A DNA stretch of 51,725 nucleotides from Legionellaceae bacterium (GTDB taxonomy: Bacteria; Pseudomonadota; Gammaproteobacteria; Legionellales; Legionellaceae), in the NCBI GenBank assembly GCA_947504875.1, contig CANNJI010000004.1, positions 1-51,725 of the forward strand, given 5' to 3'. The translations under genes were made by a program, and so were the position numbers. Numbering within the stretch: the first letter of the stretch is position 1; each line of letters opens with the position of its first letter. The notes beneath the pieces were generated by a model. The model was not told the DNA's origin, ran no database searches, and worked only from the letters and a program-made list of their open reading frames with translations. Shown here piece after piece: positions 17,682 through 30,916 of this stretch.

Positions 17682-20033
17682 TTAGTGCTTAATTGTTATT
17701 TGCGCAAAAGAATGTCCCAAGTCAACCGTCTCAGGATATGCATTCGCAACCCAAACGACATCCAGTGCAACACGCTCATCGCATTTAAGAGGCAATGTTA
17801 TCTCAATATTGCCTTGAGATACAGTAGCAGTATCGTTTAGTTGCAGTCGTTTTGCGGTTTCCGGGTTCATTCGTACACAAACTGATTCCGCAGATGCACA
17901 CAACTGAAGTTCTTGCGCATGGCGAACCAGCGCATCGACCCGATATAATGGCCACTCACCAACACGAACTAGAGCATGATGAGCATCCGGCAAGGCCTGA
18001 GGATAAAATGTTCCGCGAGCGCCCTCGGAAGCAGAGGATACTGCCCTCTTTATTTCCTGCAAAATTTCATCAGAAGAGTCGTACTCAAATCCATCTGCAT
18101 GTAGAAAGTTAGCTAAAACACGTAAGATTTTCCAGGCAGGCCGTGCTTCACCACACGGCGCCATAGCACCTGAAACCGTTTGCCATGTTTGATCAACATT
18201 AATGGTTGTACCTGATGTTTCTCCATATAAAGCAATGGGCAAGATAACATCTGCAACCGCTTGAATTGATTCATGCTGGAAACCAGTCAATGACACGACA
18301 AATTCTGCAGCTAGCATAGACTCATGTGCTTGCGCTGGGTTAGCAAAATCAAAGCATGGCTCAACACCAAGAAGAAGATATCCCTTCACTTTCGACTCAA
18401 GCGCCTCTTGAATACTTAATCCGGACGATTCAACATCATGCCCTGCAACCGTACGATGCGGCACCATACCAGCAAGCCAGGCACCAGCAGCATTCGCCCC
18501 AACGGTTAATCGAAGCACACGCGCACCACTTTCTTTTGCTATCCAAGCCACCAGTGTTCGCAACAAGGCGGCATGGGGATGATTTTCGCATAAAGCACCA
18601 GTAACAAGTACTGACTTGGGACGACGTAATGCGTCAGCCATTTGAATAGTTCCTGCATCAGGTTGTAATCCAACCAATAAACGATAAAGTTCATCAGGCA
18701 ATTGCTTAATATCTGCGACAAGTGCGGTTAACAAGCGAGCATATTCAATAGGGAACTCATCAGGAGACACGATTTTCGTGCCCGCCATTGTGACGTTATA
18801 ATCATAATTGACGGCGTTGATAGCATATATGTCAGCACCATTTTTACTTGCTTTTTGTACGCGAACGCCTGCCAGAGGAACTTCTCTTAATAAGTTGCAC
18901 CCTAACAATAGAATGGTTTCTTGTTCTTCAAGGGCTGCGTAAGGCAAAGTGCTCAAAGGCATTGTGGTTGCAAACTTGTCGTCACGAAAATCTGTTTGCT
19001 GAAGACGATGGTCAAGCGTTTGAACACCGAGATTTCGCATCATTTTTTGTAACAAATAAAGCTCTTCAAGTGTTGCAGAAGGAGAAGCAAATGCAGCGAA
19101 TTGCTCAGGACCATTCGTTTTAATCACACGCGCAATGCCCTCAGCGGCAAATTTTAACGCAACATCCCAACCAACGGTTTCCCATACGCCATTACGTTTA
19201 ATCATAGGATTTTTTGCACGTGCCATGCTTTTTAAACCCAGATAACTGAATCGGTCCCGATCAGATATCCACGTTTCATTGATACTTTCTTTTTCTCGAG
19301 GAACAGCGCGCATCAACTCATTGCGCCGCGTATGGAGATATAGGTTTGACCCAAGGCAATCATGAGGAGCAACAGCCTCATGCTGGCTTAATTCCCATGC
19401 CCTGGCTGTATAGCGATATGGTTTAGATGTAAGTGCTCCAACAGGGCATAAATCAATGATATTTGCAGATATTTCTGACGTCATGCTGTGCTTTACATAG
19501 GTTCCAATTTGCATATGCTCGCCACGCCCTGTCGCTCCGAGCTCTCGGACACCCGCAACCTCCTCACCAAAACGAACACAACGCGTACATTGAATGCATC
19601 GCGTCATTTCAGTTTCAATCAGCAGTCCCAAATTGTCATTCACCACAGCGCGCTTAGCTTCTTGATAGCTTGATTTGTCTTCGCCATAACCCATCGAAAC
19701 GTCTTGCAACTCGCACTCACCGCCTTGATCGCAAATAGGACAGTCTAAGGGGTGGTTAATCAAAAGAAAATCCATGACAGCCTGCTGTGACTTCACAGCT
19801 GATTTAGATTTTGTGAACACCTTCATGCCGTCGGTAATTGGAGTTGCGCATGCAGGAACAGTCTTGCGACCACCTTCAACTTCTACAAGACACATTCGAC
19901 AATTGGCTGCAACAGACAATTTTTTGTGATAGCAAAATCGAGGTATGTGAATACCTGCATCATCAGCAACTTCGATGATCATTTTACCGTTTTCGACATC
20001 AAATGTTTTACCATCAATCTCAATACTTGCCAT
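17682..20033 (-). CDS. nuoG: NADH-quinone oxidoreductase subunit G
   Basis: 783 residues. The largest peripheral-arm subunit. Cluster ligands: a [2Fe-2S] ferredoxin domain (CYHKKLSVAANCRMC...C, about residues 34-62), the His/Cys N5 motif around HPLDCPICDQGGECELQD, and the N4 cluster (CIQCTRCVRF). A molybdopterin-oxidoreductase-like domain without cofactor follows from about residue 220. The extra N7 cluster of E. coli is not evident (HDCLGSNLYLH at its place), as in most bacteria. Lies between nuoF (three-base gap) and nuoH. Confidence 0.97.
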   Translation of the reverse strand: MASIEIDGKTFDVENGKMIIEVADDAGIHIPRFCYHKKLSVAANCRMCLVEVEGGRKTVPACATPITDGMKVFTKSKSAVKSQQAVMDFLLINHPLDCPICDQGGECELQDVSMGYGEDKSSYQEAKRAVVNDNLGLLIETEMTRCIQCTRCVRFGEEVAGVRELGATGRGEHMQIGTYVKHSMTSEISANIIDLCPVGALTSKPYRYTARAWELSQHEAVAPHDCLGSNLYLHTRRNELMRAVPREKESINETWISDRDRFSYLGLKSMARAKNPMIKRNGVWETVGWDVALKFAAEGIARVIKTNGPEQFAAFASPSATLEELYLLQKMMRNLGVQTLDHRLQQTDFRDDKFATTMPLSTLPYAALEEQETILLLGCNLLREVPLAGVRVQKASKNGADIYAINAVNYDYNVTMAGTKIVSPDEFPIEYARLLTALVADIKQLPDELYRLLVGLQPDAGTIQMADALRRPKSVLVTGALCENHPHAALLRTLVAWIAKESGARVLRLTVGANAAGAWLAGMVPHRTVAGHDVESSGLSIQEALESKVKGYLLLGVEPCFDFANPAQAHESMLAAEFVVSLTGFQHESIQAVADVILPIALYGETSGTTINVDQTWQTVSGAMAPCGEARPAWKILRVLANFLHADGFEYDSSDEILQEIKRAVSSASEGARGTFYPQALPDAHHALVRVGEWPLYRVDALVRHAQELQLCASAESVCVRMNPETAKRLQLNDTATVSQGNIEITLPLKCDERVALDVVWVANAYPETVDLGHSFAQITIKH

Positions 20034-20036
20034 GAA

Positions 20037-21326
20037 TTAACCTTTTTTAAGAATGCTTGATCGTTTATGTTTAATAAAATAATCGAATTCAGAGTAAAAA
20101 TGCTTTACAAAACTTTGAACAGGCCAAGCTGCCGCTTCACCCAAAGCACAAATCGTACGGCCTTCAATATTATCAGCAACATTCACGAGCTTTTCAATAT
20201 CACCTGGCTCACCATGCCCTGAAACAATGCGATGAAGAAGACGAACCATCCAGCCTGTACCTTCACGACAAGGTGTACACTGTCCACAAGATTCTTCCAT
20301 ATAAAACTCAGAGATCCCATAGAGGGTATCTACCATACAGGTGGTTTCGTCCATAATAATCACAGCACCAGATCCTAACCCTGATCCTGCCTTCTGAATG
20401 CTGTCATAATCCATGTCTAAGCCCATCATCACGTCGCCGGGAACTACAGGCATAGATGTACCACCAGGAATAACCGCTTTTAAACGTCGTCCGTTTAAAA
20501 CGCCTCCCGCCATCTCAAGTAAGGTTTTAAATGGTGTTCCTAAAGGAATTTCAATATTCAACGGGCGATTAACATGACCACTCACACTAAAACATTTAGT
20601 GCCGCCGTTATTGGGTTTACCTTGTTCCAAGAACCATGCTCCGCCGCGCTCAAGAATCACAGGCACTGAAGCAAAAGTTTCGGTATTATTGATGGTTGTC
20701 GGTTTGCCGTATAAACCAAAGTTTGCGGGGAAAGGCGGTTTAAATCGCGGCTGACCTTTTTTCCCCTCAAGAGAATTCAACAGCGCAGTTTCTTCACCAC
20801 AAATATAAGCCCCTGCCCCTAAATGATTATGTAAATCAAAATTGACCCCCGAGCCCAGAATATTAGAGCCGAGCAGCCCTGCGGCGTAGGCTTCTTTCAA
20901 CGCACTTTCTGTGCGTTCAAATGGCTCCCAAAATTCACCACGAATATAGTTATATCCAACGGTTGCACCCATTACATAACCTGCAATAGCCATGCCTTCT
21001 ATTAACTGATGCGGATTATATCGAAGAATGTCACGATCTTTGCATGTGCCTGGCTCGCCTTCATCAGAATTACAAACAACATATTTTTGAATGGGGGAGT
21101 TACGATTCATGAAACTCCACTTTAGCCCCGTGGGAAATCCGGCGCCACCACGGCCGCGCAGCGCGGAAAGTTTGAGTTCATCAATAATATCTTTTGCAGG
21201 CGTTTGCTCAGCCAAAATACGACGCCATACAGCATATCCACCGATGCTTTCATAGGTTTTAAGTGTCCAAGGATCTGCTAAACCCAAGGTTCTATAACAA
21301 ACATGATTCACATTCAACGTATTCAT
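20037..21326 (-). CDS. nuoF: NADH-quinone oxidoreductase subunit F
   Basis: 429 residues. It binds NADH and FMN and holds cluster N3, the electron entry point. Motifs: [17 protein letters not shown] (NADH/FMN glycine loop), [19 protein letters not shown] (FMN site) and [12 protein letters not shown] plus a later Cys (TICALGE) for [4Fe-4S]. The ATG overlaps the nuoE stop by four bases. Confidence 0.98.
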   Translation of the reverse strand: MNTLNVNHVCYRTLGLADPWTLKTYESIGGYAVWRRILAEQTPAKDIIDELKLSALRGRGGAGFPTGLKWSFMNRNSPIQKYVVCNSDEGEPGTCKDRDILRYNPHQLIEGMAIAGYVMGATVGYNYIRGEFWEPFERTESALKEAYAAGLLGSNILGSGVNFDLHNHLGAGAYICGEETALLNSLEGKKGQPRFKPPFPANFGLYGKPTTINNTETFASVPVILERGGAWFLEQGKPNNGGTKCFSVSGHVNRPLNIEIPLGTPFKTLLEMAGGVLNGRRLKAVIPGGTSMPVVPGDVMMGLDMDYDSIQKAGSGLGSGAVIIMDETTCMVDTLYGISEFYMEESCGQCTPCREGTGWMVRLLHRIVSGHGEPGDIEKLVNVADNIEGRTICALGEAAAWPVQSFVKHFYSEFDYFIKHKRSSILKKG

Positions 21327-21823
21327 AAATACTGTTCCAAAACATCATCAAGGTTTTCAACCGTTAAACATTCATGATATTGCTTATTAATTTGCATCAT
21401 GGGCGCATTCACGCAGGCACCTAAACAGTCAACTGTACTTAAAGTAAAACGGCCGTCCGTCGTTGTTTCACCTAATGAAACCTTTAATTTATCTGACAAA
21501 GCCGTTGTAATTGCTTGTGAATTACGTAATTTACATGAAATGCTTTTGCAAACCTTAAGATGATGCCGTCCTGTCGGTGCATGCTGATACATACTATAAA
21601 AAGATGCGACTTCATACACTGCTATACGTGGCATTGATAAATAATCGGCAACAGCATCCATCGATGCTTCCGTTAAATATCCATTGGCCTCTTGTACAAT
21701 CATTAACGTTTGCATCACAGCCGATTTTTTTTGATCATCAGGGTACTTTTCGACCCACTCATCAATTGTTTTAAGCCCCTCTTCAGAGACGAATTGACGC
21801 ATTAACTCAACTAAATTAGACAT
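21323..21823 (-). CDS. nuoE: NADH-quinone oxidoreductase subunit E
   Basis: 166 residues. A thioredoxin-fold subunit with [2Fe-2S] cluster N1a: CKSISC then CLGACVNAP. Start [11 protein letters not shown] at 21823 is chosen, seven bases after the nuoD stop. The frame is open to 21937, but that extension lies inside nuoD and encodes an unrelated hydrophobic leader. Works with NuoF in the NADH dehydrogenase module. Confidence 0.96.
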   Translation of the reverse strand: MSNLVELMRQFVSEEGLKTIDEWVEKYPDDQKKSAVMQTLMIVQEANGYLTEASMDAVADYLSMPRIAVYEVASFYSMYQHAPTGRHHLKVCKSISCKLRNSQAITTALSDKLKVSLGETTTDGRFTLSTVDCLGACVNAPMMQINKQYHECLTVENLDDVLEQYL

Positions 21824-21830
21824 GCTCGCC

Positions 21831-23084
21831 TCATCGATCAACTTCACCAAATACAATATCTTGACTCGCCAAAATAGCCACGCCATCAGCAAGCATATGC
21901 CCTCGCGCCATGGCATCAAAACTTGCCAAATGTGCAAACCCAGGCGCCCGAATTTTTAAGCGATAGGGTTTATTTGCGCCATCCGACACAAGGTATATCC
22001 CAAATTCACCTTTAGGGGCCTCAACCGCGCTGTAGACTTCACCTTCAGGCAAAGAAAACCCTTCAGTAAATAATTTAAAGTGATGAATCATGGCTTCCAT
22101 ATCATGTTTCATGGTTTCACGTTTAGGCGGCGTAATTTTATGGTCATCCAGTTTAATCGGCCCTGGGTTGTCTCGAAGCCACGTAATGCACTGTTGAATA
22201 ATACGATTCGATTGGCGCATTTCAGCAACACGGACCAAATAACGATCGTAACAATCGCCTTTGCTACCAACGGGAATATCAAAATCTAACTTGCTGTACG
22301 CTGCATAGGGCTGTTTTCTTCGTAAATCCCAAGCAACGCCTGAGGCACGAAGCATTGGGCCTGTAAATCCCCACTGCAATGCTTCTTCAGGTGAAACAAC
22401 GCCAATATCAACAGTACGTTGTTTCCAGATTCGATTTTCAGTTAAAAGGGTTTCGTACTCATCAACACAGCGTGGAAAACGCTCTGTAAAAGACCACAAG
22501 AAGTCTAGCAAACTTCCCTGCCGATTTGCATTCATGGCTTCAACTTCACGATCGTTGTGCCAACGCGAAGGCTTATATTGGGGCATGCTATCGGGCAAGT
22601 CACGTGCTACGCCACCTGGACGATAGTAAGTGGCATGCATACGCGCACCAGAAACCGCTTCATAGCAATCAAATAAATCTTCACGCTCACGAAAACAATA
22701 CAAAAATACCGTCATCGCGCCTAAATCAATAGCAACTGCACCTAACCACAACAAGTGATTGAGAATACGGGTCACTTCATCAAAAAGTGTTCGAATATAT
22801 TGCGCTCTAATAGGAGCCTCAACACCGAGTAATTTCTCAATTGCCCGTACATAAGCATGCTCATTGCACATCATGGACACATAATCGAGACGATCCATAT
22901 AACCTATATTTTGTAAATAAGGCTTTGTTTCCACGAGTTTTTCTGTTGCGCGATGCAATAATCCAATATGGGGATCAGCACGAACAATGGTTTCACCTTC
23001 AAGCTCTAATACCAAACGTAACACCCCATGTGCTGCTGGATGCTGCGGACCAAAATTAAGGGTATATTGTTGTAAATCTATCAT
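21831..23084 (-). CDS. nuoD: NADH-quinone oxidoreductase subunit D
   Basis: 417 residues. A 49-kDa homologue that forms much of the quinone-binding cavity. Typical segments: [20 protein letters not shown] (the quinone-loop His), [12 protein letters not shown]-like [14 protein letters not shown], and the C-terminal [16 protein letters not shown]. nuoC and nuoD are separate genes here, unlike the fused nuoCD of E. coli; nuoC's stop overlaps its ATG by four bases. Confidence 0.98.
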   Translation of the reverse strand: MIDLQQYTLNFGPQHPAAHGVLRLVLELEGETIVRADPHIGLLHRATEKLVETKPYLQNIGYMDRLDYVSMMCNEHAYVRAIEKLLGVEAPIRAQYIRTLFDEVTRILNHLLWLGAVAIDLGAMTVFLYCFREREDLFDCYEAVSGARMHATYYRPGGVARDLPDSMPQYKPSRWHNDREVEAMNANRQGSLLDFLWSFTERFPRCVDEYETLLTENRIWKQRTVDIGVVSPEEALQWGFTGPMLRASGVAWDLRRKQPYAAYSKLDFDIPVGSKGDCYDRYLVRVAEMRQSNRIIQQCITWLRDNPGPIKLDDHKITPPKRETMKHDMEAMIHHFKLFTEGFSLPEGEVYSAVEAPKGEFGIYLVSDGANKPYRLKIRAPGFAHLASFDAMARGHMLADGVAILASQDIVFGEVDR

Positions 23085-23758
23085 TGATCAGCCCCTTGCT
23101 TATCCAAGTAACGATTATCGTGACGAATGACCTTGGGCACTGAAATTCTGGGTATAATATCAACTGGCTCATAAATCACTTGTTCAAGCGTTGCATCGTA
23201 ACGCATTTCAACATGGCCACTGAGCGGGAAATCTTTTCTAAAAGGATGACCAATAAAGCCATAATCCGTAAGTATGCGCCGAAGATCTGGATTGCCATCA
23301 AACAAAACACCAAACAAATCATATGCTTCTCGTTCATACCAACCTGCACTTTTCCAAATATGATTCGCAGAAGGCAACACCAACAATGAGTCATGTAACC
23401 TAACCTTAACACGAACACGGTGGTTATGCGTGGTTGACAACAAATGATATACAACAGCAAATCGTGGTTGATTGGTTTCTTGAGAAAATACGACCGGCTC
23501 AACCGCGCGTGAAAATCCCTGAACAGTTGCAGCCTCAGTTTCCCAATCACTTTGACCATACAGTAAATAATCAACGGCACACAGGTCGATCAATTCATCA
23601 AACAAAAAAGTTGGATTATCACGTAGTTCAAGCAAAACAGTTGAAATCACACGCGCATCAGCGGTGATATTGATTTCATCATGTGCATCCGTCAAATGAA
23701 TTGAATACCCCTTAAGTGCTGTATTTAACGCTTTGACCAATTTTTCTTGTTTTTTCAT
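23081..23758 (-). CDS. nuoC: NADH-quinone oxidoreductase subunit C
   Basis: 225 residues from [12 protein letters not shown] 30-kDa peripheral subunit that clamps NuoD. The hallmark [20 protein letters not shown] and [19 protein letters not shown] are present. The ATG at 23758 has an AGGG site nine bases upstream; the earlier in-frame ATG at 23782 has none and lies five bases from the nuoB stop, so the later one is preferred, with modest certainty. Confidence 0.95.
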   Translation of the reverse strand: MKKQEKLVKALNTALKGYSIHLTDAHDEINITADARVISTVLLELRDNPTFLFDELIDLCAVDYLLYGQSDWETEAATVQGFSRAVEPVVFSQETNQPRFAVVYHLLSTTHNHRVRVKVRLHDSLLVLPSANHIWKSAGWYEREAYDLFGVLFDGNPDLRRILTDYGFIGHPFRKDFPLSGHVEMRYDATLEQVIYEPVDIIPRISVPKVIRHDNRYLDKQGADQ

Positions 23759-23786
23759 ATTAAAAGACCCTGCTCGAGGCATATTT

Positions 23787-24263
23787 TTAAACGTTTATCA
23801 CACTTTTTCGTTTAATCTTATTTTGCAATTGAATAATACCATACAATAAGGCTTCTGCCGTGGGGGGACAGCCTGGCACATATACATCCACAGGAACGAT
23901 ACGGTCACAACCCCGCACAACAGAATAAGAGTAATGATAATATCCCCCGCCATTGGCGCAGGAACCCATCGAAATAACCCATCGTGGCTCAGGCATTTGG
24001 TCATACACTTGACGTAGCGCGGGGGCCATTTTGTTACATAAAGTGCCAGCAACAATCATCACATCCGACTGACGCGGGCTTGGTCGAAAAATAATACCAA
24101 AGCGATCTAAATCGTAACGAGCAGCACCCACATGCATCATTTCAACTGCACAACAGGCAAGTCCAAAGGTCATAGGCCACATAGAGCCGCTTTGCGCCCA
24201 ACCGACCAAGCTTTCAAGGGTTGTTGTCATAAACCCATTTTCTTTCAATGCTGCAATAGCCAT
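23787..24263 (-). CDS. nuoB: NADH-quinone oxidoreductase subunit B
   Basis: 158 residues. It holds the terminal [4Fe-4S] cluster N2, which passes electrons to ubiquinone. The four ligands are visible: [11 protein letters not shown] (tandem Cys), [11 protein letters not shown] and [15 protein letters not shown]. 31 bases after nuoA. Confidence 0.98.
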   Translation of the reverse strand: MAIAALKENGFMTTTLESLVGWAQSGSMWPMTFGLACCAVEMMHVGAARYDLDRFGIIFRPSPRQSDVMIVAGTLCNKMAPALRQVYDQMPEPRWVISMGSCANGGGYYHYSYSVVRGCDRIVPVDVYVPGCPPTAEALLYGIIQLQNKIKRKSVINV

Positions 24264-24294
24264 AGCAAACCTCTAGCAATTCTGAGAAAACGCG

Positions 24295-24654
24295 TTATTC
24301 CCAATCCAATGCGCCGCGTTTCCACTCATAAATAAAACCAATCACAAGTAAACCTAAAAAAATCATCATACTAAAAAAACCAAACCAACCAATCTGGCGT
24401 AATGAAAGGGCCCACGGAAAAAAGAACGCTGTTTCAAGGTCAAAAATAATAAATAGAATAGCGACCAAATAAAATCGAACATCAAAAGGGATCCGTGCGT
24501 CTTCAAATGCGGGGAAACCACATTCATAGGGAGAATTTTTAGCTTTATCTGGTTTGTGTTTAGAGAAAAGGGAACCCGCACCCAACATCACAAGACCTAA
24601 AACCAGTCCAATGATAATAAAAACCAAAATAGGTAAATAATTAGATAGCTGCAT
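24295..24654 (-). CDS. nuoA: NADH-quinone oxidoreductase subunit A
   Basis: 119 residues, three membrane helices. The conserved loop [20 protein letters not shown] and the acidic TM residues in [15 protein letters not shown] are present. First gene of the 14-gene nuo operon. The 159 bases upstream, to the divergent broken gene at 24814, must hold the operon promoter; AT-rich stretches are present but no convincing -35/-10 pair was found. Confidence 0.97.
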   Translation of the reverse strand: MQLSNYLPILVFIIIGLVLGLVMLGAGSLFSKHKPDKAKNSPYECGFPAFEDARIPFDVRFYLVAILFIIFDLETAFFFPWALSLRQIGWFGFFSMMIFLGLLVIGFIYEWKRGALDWE

Positions 24655-24813
24655 ATCGCTTAAGAACCGATCAGAATTAACTTAATAATAGGTATAGTAA
24701 CTGATTTGAAGGCATATGTGAATATGATTTTGCAGGCTCATTTGCTTACTTAACCTTGAGCTACTATGCTTAAAAAATAGCAGGCCATCAGGCAAAGGGA
24801 GGCATATCGCAGC

Positions 24814-25915
24814 ATGCGTGAAAACAAAAGCACAAAAAAAAATGGGACTAACGTTGTATCGTACACGGCAGCATTTGCTGGCATGTGGTCCTCCGCTGCT
24901 CGCACAATGGGTATCCTTGAACAAGAATACCGTGCAAATCCAAGTATGGCAGCCATGAATATCTCAACCTCAGGACAGGCGGCTGGCATTACGGGCCTGG
25001 GGCTTGGTGCAGCACTCTCTTGCTTTAGCTACTACCAACTGTCACAAAAAGAAGAACTCAGCGATCACGAAGCCCTTGTAAAAAAAACACTTCTCGCCGA
25101 TATCGCTACACAAGTAAGCACGTCGAGCGCACTCTTGATATCAATCGTAGGACCTAGCAGCACAAACCTTACTCGCCTCATCGGAGACCCTTACCGGCGC
25201 TGGAGCAAGCGTTCTAGGTAACATTTTTCTTGCCTCCGGATTTATATCGATTGGTCTTAATCTTGTACGAACATTTTCTGCCAATCAAGCATTAGCGAAA
25301 CTAAAAAATCAGCGAGATCAAGATCTCGATAAATGGTTACCAAAGAACAACGACATTAAAAAATTATCCGAAATAGAAAAAGAGACCCTTTTCAAAGCCG
25401 TTCTAACGGATGACATGAGCACTCTAAAGAACGCTAATCTTCTTGCGCTTGCCGATAAACTAAAAAAATCCATCGCACAAGATCCCTCTCGAAAAGAGAT
25501 GCTCTATCAGCATTTTAGTAAAGTACTAGACCAACGCTTTGTAAGAAACAGCAGCGTACAGTCTTTTTTGTATTCAGCCATCAGCGTTGCTATCGTTCTT
25601 ACCATGATTGCATTTCCACCCTCAATGGTTATTTTTGCTTCGGTTGCTTTCTTATCCATTGTGCTAAAATTTGGCTGGGATATGTATAGAATGCATCAGA
25701 AAAACAAAGCCCAAGAAGAACTCGAAGAAAAAATATTCCCTACTAAAGTAGAAATCAAATCAAGCACTACTCAACCTCAAGACGCGGCCATCAAACAACC
25801 AACACCTACAATCGCAGCACCTGAAGATACAAAATCGGCTTTTATATCACACAAGAAAAAATTTAAAGAGATCCTAAGCACAGATCAAAGTGTAATAACG
25901 CCCTCAAAAAGATGA
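24814..25915 (+). pseudogene. Multi-pass membrane protein gene broken by one frameshift
   Basis: Two open frames form one gene. The first (24814-25221) starts with ATG after a GGGAGG site 11 bases upstream. It ends in a changed frame with a charged, unrelated-looking tail. The second frame is open from just after a TAG at 25148-25150 and continues without an ATG of its own until 25415, ending at 25915. The total of 1102 bases equals 367 codons plus one extra base, so a single inserted base between about 25151 and 25219 explains it. The rebuilt protein would have about 366 residues: a TM segment near 55-75, one near 95-115, one after the shift (VLGNIFLASGFISIGLNLV) and a hydrophobic hairpin near 250-285, ending in a polar Pro/Thr/Lys tail. 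No family recognised. It is divergent from nuoA. Confidence 0.6.
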
Positions 25916-25926
25916 GTAGGAATGCA

Positions 25927-25963
25927 ATAATAAAAGGGTACCCAAGGATTAATCTTTTATTAT
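25927..25963. terminator. AT-rich hairpin between convergent genes
   Basis: ATAATAAAAG (25927-25936) pairs perfectly with CTTTTATTAT (25954-25963). It lies just after the stop of the broken membrane-protein gene and upstream of the atpC end. Being A/T-rich on both arms it could work as a weak bidirectional terminator, though the stem is not GC-rich. The remaining 110 bases to atpC show nothing distinct. Confidence 0.35.
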
Positions 25964-26074
25964 AAATGCCCACAACAGCCTGAGAAAAACTCAATATACC
26001 CCTTAAAAAATCATTTAATCTCTAAAATAAGGCCTTATAATATCTATATTAGTTTAAAAGCAAAGACCCTTCTA

Positions 26075-26497
26075 TTATTTTAATGTTTTTCTCATCTTCT
26101 GCAGCGCTCTAATTTGAGCCACTGCACGGGCTAACTCACCTGCAGCCAAGGTGTAATCTAAGTCTTTATCATGATTAGCAATGGCCTCTTCAGCACGCGC
26201 TTTTGCAGCAAGGGCTGCTGCTTCATCGAGATCATCTGCTCTCATAACCGTGTCTGCGAGCACGCTCACATGATAAGGCTGCACTTCTAAAATGCCACCT
26301 GACACATAATAAATTTCTTCTTCACCGCTCGGTAACAAAACGCGAATTTCACCTGGTTTGAGTAACGTAAGTAACGGGGCATGACCCGGAATAACGCCGA
26401 TTTCTCCGAGTAATCCTGTAGCGACGACGCGTTCAGCAAGCCCGGAAAAAATTTCTTTTTCCGCGCTTACGATGTCTAAATGTGTTGTTATTGCCAT
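26075..26497 (-). CDS. atpC: F1Fo ATP synthase subunit epsilon
   Basis: 140 residues. The epsilon subunit of the central stalk, which also inhibits ATP hydrolysis. The N-terminal beta sandwich ([24 protein letters not shown]-like [17 protein letters not shown]) and C-terminal helix pair ([20 protein letters not shown]) are present. Start [11 protein letters not shown] is the family start; a longer frame (26515) overlaps atpD's stop by four bases and cannot be excluded. Confidence 0.95.
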   Translation of the reverse strand: MAITTHLDIVSAEKEIFSGLAERVVATGLLGEIGVIPGHAPLLTLLKPGEIRVLLPSGEEEIYYVSGGILEVQPYHVSVLADTVMRADDLDEAAALAAKARAEEAIANHDKDLDYTLAAGELARAVAQIRALQKMRKTLK

Positions 26498-26511
26498 GTT
26501 ATCGACTTGCC

Positions 26512-27894
<1,383 letters not shown>

Positions 27895-27902
27895 TTATCC
27901 TC

Positions 27903-28769
27903 TTATAACGCGTCTGCACCACCGACAATTTCCGCTAACTCTTGTGTAATTGCGGCTTGTCGAGCTTTGTTATACGCCAATTGAAATGTTTTAATTAAAT
28001 CGCCCGCATTATCAGTTGCACTTTTCATTGCAACCATCTTAGCTGCCTGTTCACACGCAATATTTTCTACAACAGCCTGATACACCTGAAGTTCGATATA
28101 ACGCGTTAATAAATCATCAAGCAACGCTTTTGCATCCGGCTCATAAATATAGTCCCAATAATGTCCCATTTGGGCCGTATCTTCTTCTGCGATAGGTAAA
28201 GGCAAAACCTGTTTAATAATAGGCTTTTGCGTCATGGTATTTACAAATTCATTATATACAACATGCAACGCATCAAGCTCGCCCTTATAAAAGGCTTCCA
28301 GCATAACGCCCACAGGACCAATGAGATCATCAACGCCAGGTGTATCACCCAGGTGATCAACAGAAGACAAAACCTGTCCACCAACACGTTTAAAGAATGC
28401 TTGTCCTTTTTTACCAATGACACACAATCGTACTTCTTGATTTGCGTGATGGAACGTGCGCATTTGATTCACGACATCACGAAAAAGATTCGCGTTTAGC
28501 CCACCGCATAAGCCACGATCAGACGTCACAACAATGAGGCCTACTCGATGAATTTCACGAGGGATCATAAAAGGATGTCGGTACTCTGCATGTGCACGTG
28601 CAAGATGCTTTACAACCTCATATATTTTCGTGGCATAGGGTTTAGAAGCGCGCATGCGTTCCTGCGTTTTACGCATTTTACTTGCCGCTACCATTTCCAT
28701 TGCCCGTGTAATTTTTTGCGTGTTTTTAATACTCGCAATTTTGGTACGGATCTCTTTTGCTCCAGCCAT
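27903..28769 (-). CDS. atpG: F1Fo ATP synthase subunit gamma
   Basis: 288 residues. The central rotor shaft: N- and C-terminal helices form the coiled coil ([40 protein letters not shown]), with a Rossmann-like middle ([20 protein letters not shown]). 26 bases after atpA. Confidence 0.98.
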   Translation of the reverse strand: MAGAKEIRTKIASIKNTQKITRAMEMVAASKMRKTQERMRASKPYATKIYEVVKHLARAHAEYRHPFMIPREIHRVGLIVVTSDRGLCGGLNANLFRDVVNQMRTFHHANQEVRLCVIGKKGQAFFKRVGGQVLSSVDHLGDTPGVDDLIGPVGVMLEAFYKGELDALHVVYNEFVNTMTQKPIIKQVLPLPIAEEDTAQMGHYWDYIYEPDAKALLDDLLTRYIELQVYQAVVENIACEQAAKMVAMKSATDNAGDLIKTFQLAYNKARQAAITQELAEIVGGADAL

Positions 28770-28795
28770 CTTTTTGCATTGCCTCTATAAAAGGG

Positions 28796-30349
28796 TTACC
28801 AGCTGCCTGTACGTTTAAATTCATCAAGTGCCGATTTTAACGTAGACTCAATGACATCATCGTATCCGCCTGTTTCATTTATTTTATGCAGTAATGCAGC
28901 TTGCGATGCATGCATATAGCTACGTAAAGCAGTTTCAAATGCAGTCACTTCAGCCACAGGAACATCATCTAAATAGCCTTTTTCAACCGCAAATAATGAA
29001 ACAGCCATATCAGCAACAGAAAAAGGTGCATATTGCTTTTGTTTCATGAGTTCAGTGATCCGTTGTCCGCGCTCTAATTGCTTACGTGTAACGTCGTCTA
29101 AATCGGATGCAAACTGTGAAAACGCTTCTAGCTCACGAAACTGAGCCAGCGCCAAACGTGTTCCGCCGCCCAATTTTTTCATGATTTTTGTTTGTGCAGC
29201 ACCACCAACGCGAGATACAGAAAGCCCTGAGTTAATCGCTGGTCGAACACCTGAGTTAAATAAATCCACATCTAGGAAAATCTGACCGTCGGTAATTGAA
29301 ATCACGTTAGTCGGAACGAATGCCGAAACATCCCCTGCCTGTGTTTCAATAACAGGAAGAGCAGTCAACGAACCTGTTTTACCGACAACTTCACCATGGG
29401 TAAGTTTTTCAACTTCTTCAGCGCTAATCCGAGCAGCTCGCTCTAGTAGGCGTGAATGGAGATAGAATACGTCGCCAGGATAAGCTTCTCGACCGGGTGG
29501 TCTGCGTAAAAGTAATGAGATTTGTCGATACGCCCAAGCTTGCTTTGTTAAGTCATCATAAACAATCAATGCATCTTCACCGCGCTCCATGAAATACTCA
29601 CCCATAGAACAGCCTGCATAAGGCGCAATAAATTGTAAAGCAGCAGAATCAGATGCACTCGCAACAACAACAATGGTGTGAGCTAAAGCATCGTGCTCTT
29701 CTAACTTACGAACAATCGCCGCAATTGAAGATGCTTTTTGACCAATGGCAACATAGACACATTTAACGCCGGTACCTTTCTGGTTGATGATGGCATCAAG
29801 TGCAATCGCTGTTTTACCAGTTTGTCGGTCTCCAATAATAAGCTCTCGCTGTCCACGACCAATCGGGATCATGGCATCAATTGCTTTAAGTCCTGTCTGA
29901 ACAGGCTGGTCAACTGATTTTCGAGAAATAACACCGGGGGCAACTTTTTCAATCGGAGAAGATTTTGCAGCAACAATAGGGCCTTTCCCGTCTAAAGGAT
30001 TACCCAATGCATCAACGACACGACCTAATAAACCAGGCCCCACAGGCACCTCTAAAATACGACCGGTGCATTTTCCTTTTTGCCCTTCTGAAAGCGTGCT
30101 GGATGAGCCAAGAATTACAACGCCAACAGCATCCCGCTCAAGATTAAGTGCCAAGCCATATATTCCACCTTCGAACTCGACCATTTCGCCTTGCATTACA
30201 TCATCAAGACCCTGTAAAGAAGCAATACCATCTTTGAGACTTACAATCGTCCCTTCGTTACGTGCATCTGAAACCACCTTGAATTGTTCAATTTTTTGCC
30301 TGATTAATTCACTGATCTCAGATGGATTTAATGCTGTTGAATGTGACAT
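28796..30349 (-). CDS. atpA: F1Fo ATP synthase subunit alpha
   Basis: 517 residues. Non-catalytic nucleotide-binding F1 subunit. P-loop [13 protein letters not shown] near residue 170, the arginine finger region ([17 protein letters not shown]) and the conserved N-terminal barrel are present. Its partner atpD lies two genes downstream. Confidence 0.98.
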   Translation of the reverse strand: MSHSTALNPSEISELIRQKIEQFKVVSDARNEGTIVSLKDGIASLQGLDDVMQGEMVEFEGGIYGLALNLERDAVGVVILGSSSTLSEGQKGKCTGRILEVPVGPGLLGRVVDALGNPLDGKGPIVAAKSSPIEKVAPGVISRKSVDQPVQTGLKAIDAMIPIGRGQRELIIGDRQTGKTAIALDAIINQKGTGVKCVYVAIGQKASSIAAIVRKLEEHDALAHTIVVVASASDSAALQFIAPYAGCSMGEYFMERGEDALIVYDDLTKQAWAYRQISLLLRRPPGREAYPGDVFYLHSRLLERAARISAEEVEKLTHGEVVGKTGSLTALPVIETQAGDVSAFVPTNVISITDGQIFLDVDLFNSGVRPAINSGLSVSRVGGAAQTKIMKKLGGGTRLALAQFRELEAFSQFASDLDDVTRKQLERGQRITELMKQKQYAPFSVADMAVSLFAVEKGYLDDVPVAEVTAFETALRSYMHASQAALLHKINETGGYDDVIESTLKSALDEFKRTGSW

Positions 30350-30365
30350 GACAATACCCTCTCAA

Positions 30366-30914
30366 TTACGCGGCTAATTCGGCGCCTAGTGTAGTTAGTT
30401 TACCCCGAACAGAACCATCAATGACCAAATCATTCGCATGAATAACGGCTCCCCCCAATAATGTTGAATCGGTAGACACCGTAAGTGAAACGCGTCGGTC
30501 CAAGCGACGACTCAGCGCCTCAATCAACCGTTTCTCTTGTTGCGGTGTGAGCGCCTTAAAACTTGTCACTTGAACAACCAATGTTTTTTCCTCTTCTGCG
30601 CGCAAATAATTAAACTGTATGGCAATTTGTGGAAGCACATTAATTCGTTTATTCACGGCAAGAAGCTGAACAACTTGCGTTAAATCTAGCGCTGAAGCGT
30701 TCGGCGCGATGTGTTGAACAAGACTTACCAATAAATCTGCATGTTCTTGGGTCGATGTTTCGGAATTATGAAGAAAAGCACGTACCTCATGATGTTGAGT
30801 CAATTCACTGAGCATGTTCAAGCAAGTTGACCACTCAGATAATTGATGCTTATCTAAAGCCATTTCAAAAATGGCTTTAGCATAAGGACGTGCTACTGTC
30901 GTATTTGCTGACAT
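30366..30914 (-). CDS. atpH: F1Fo ATP synthase subunit delta
   Basis: 182 residues. Part of the peripheral stator, linking F1 to the b-subunit dimer. Typical starts ARPYAKAIFEMALDKHQL and the C-terminal strand region (LGGAVIHANDLVIDGSVRGKL) are present. It follows atpF by two bases. Confidence 0.96.
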   Translation of the reverse strand: MSANTTVARPYAKAIFEMALDKHQLSEWSTCLNMLSELTQHHEVRAFLHNSETSTQEHADLLVSLVQHIAPNASALDLTQVVQLLAVNKRINVLPQIAIQFNYLRAEEEKTLVVQVTSFKALTPQQEKRLIEALSRRLDRRVSLTVSTDSTLLGGAVIHANDLVIDGSVRGKLTTLGAELAA

Positions 30915-30916
30915 AG

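Noticed and set aside
18848-19123. Plus-strand open frames inside nuoG, nuoD, nuoC and infB
   Set aside because: They are complements of long conserved genes with complete cofactor or GTPase motifs and have no family features of their own.
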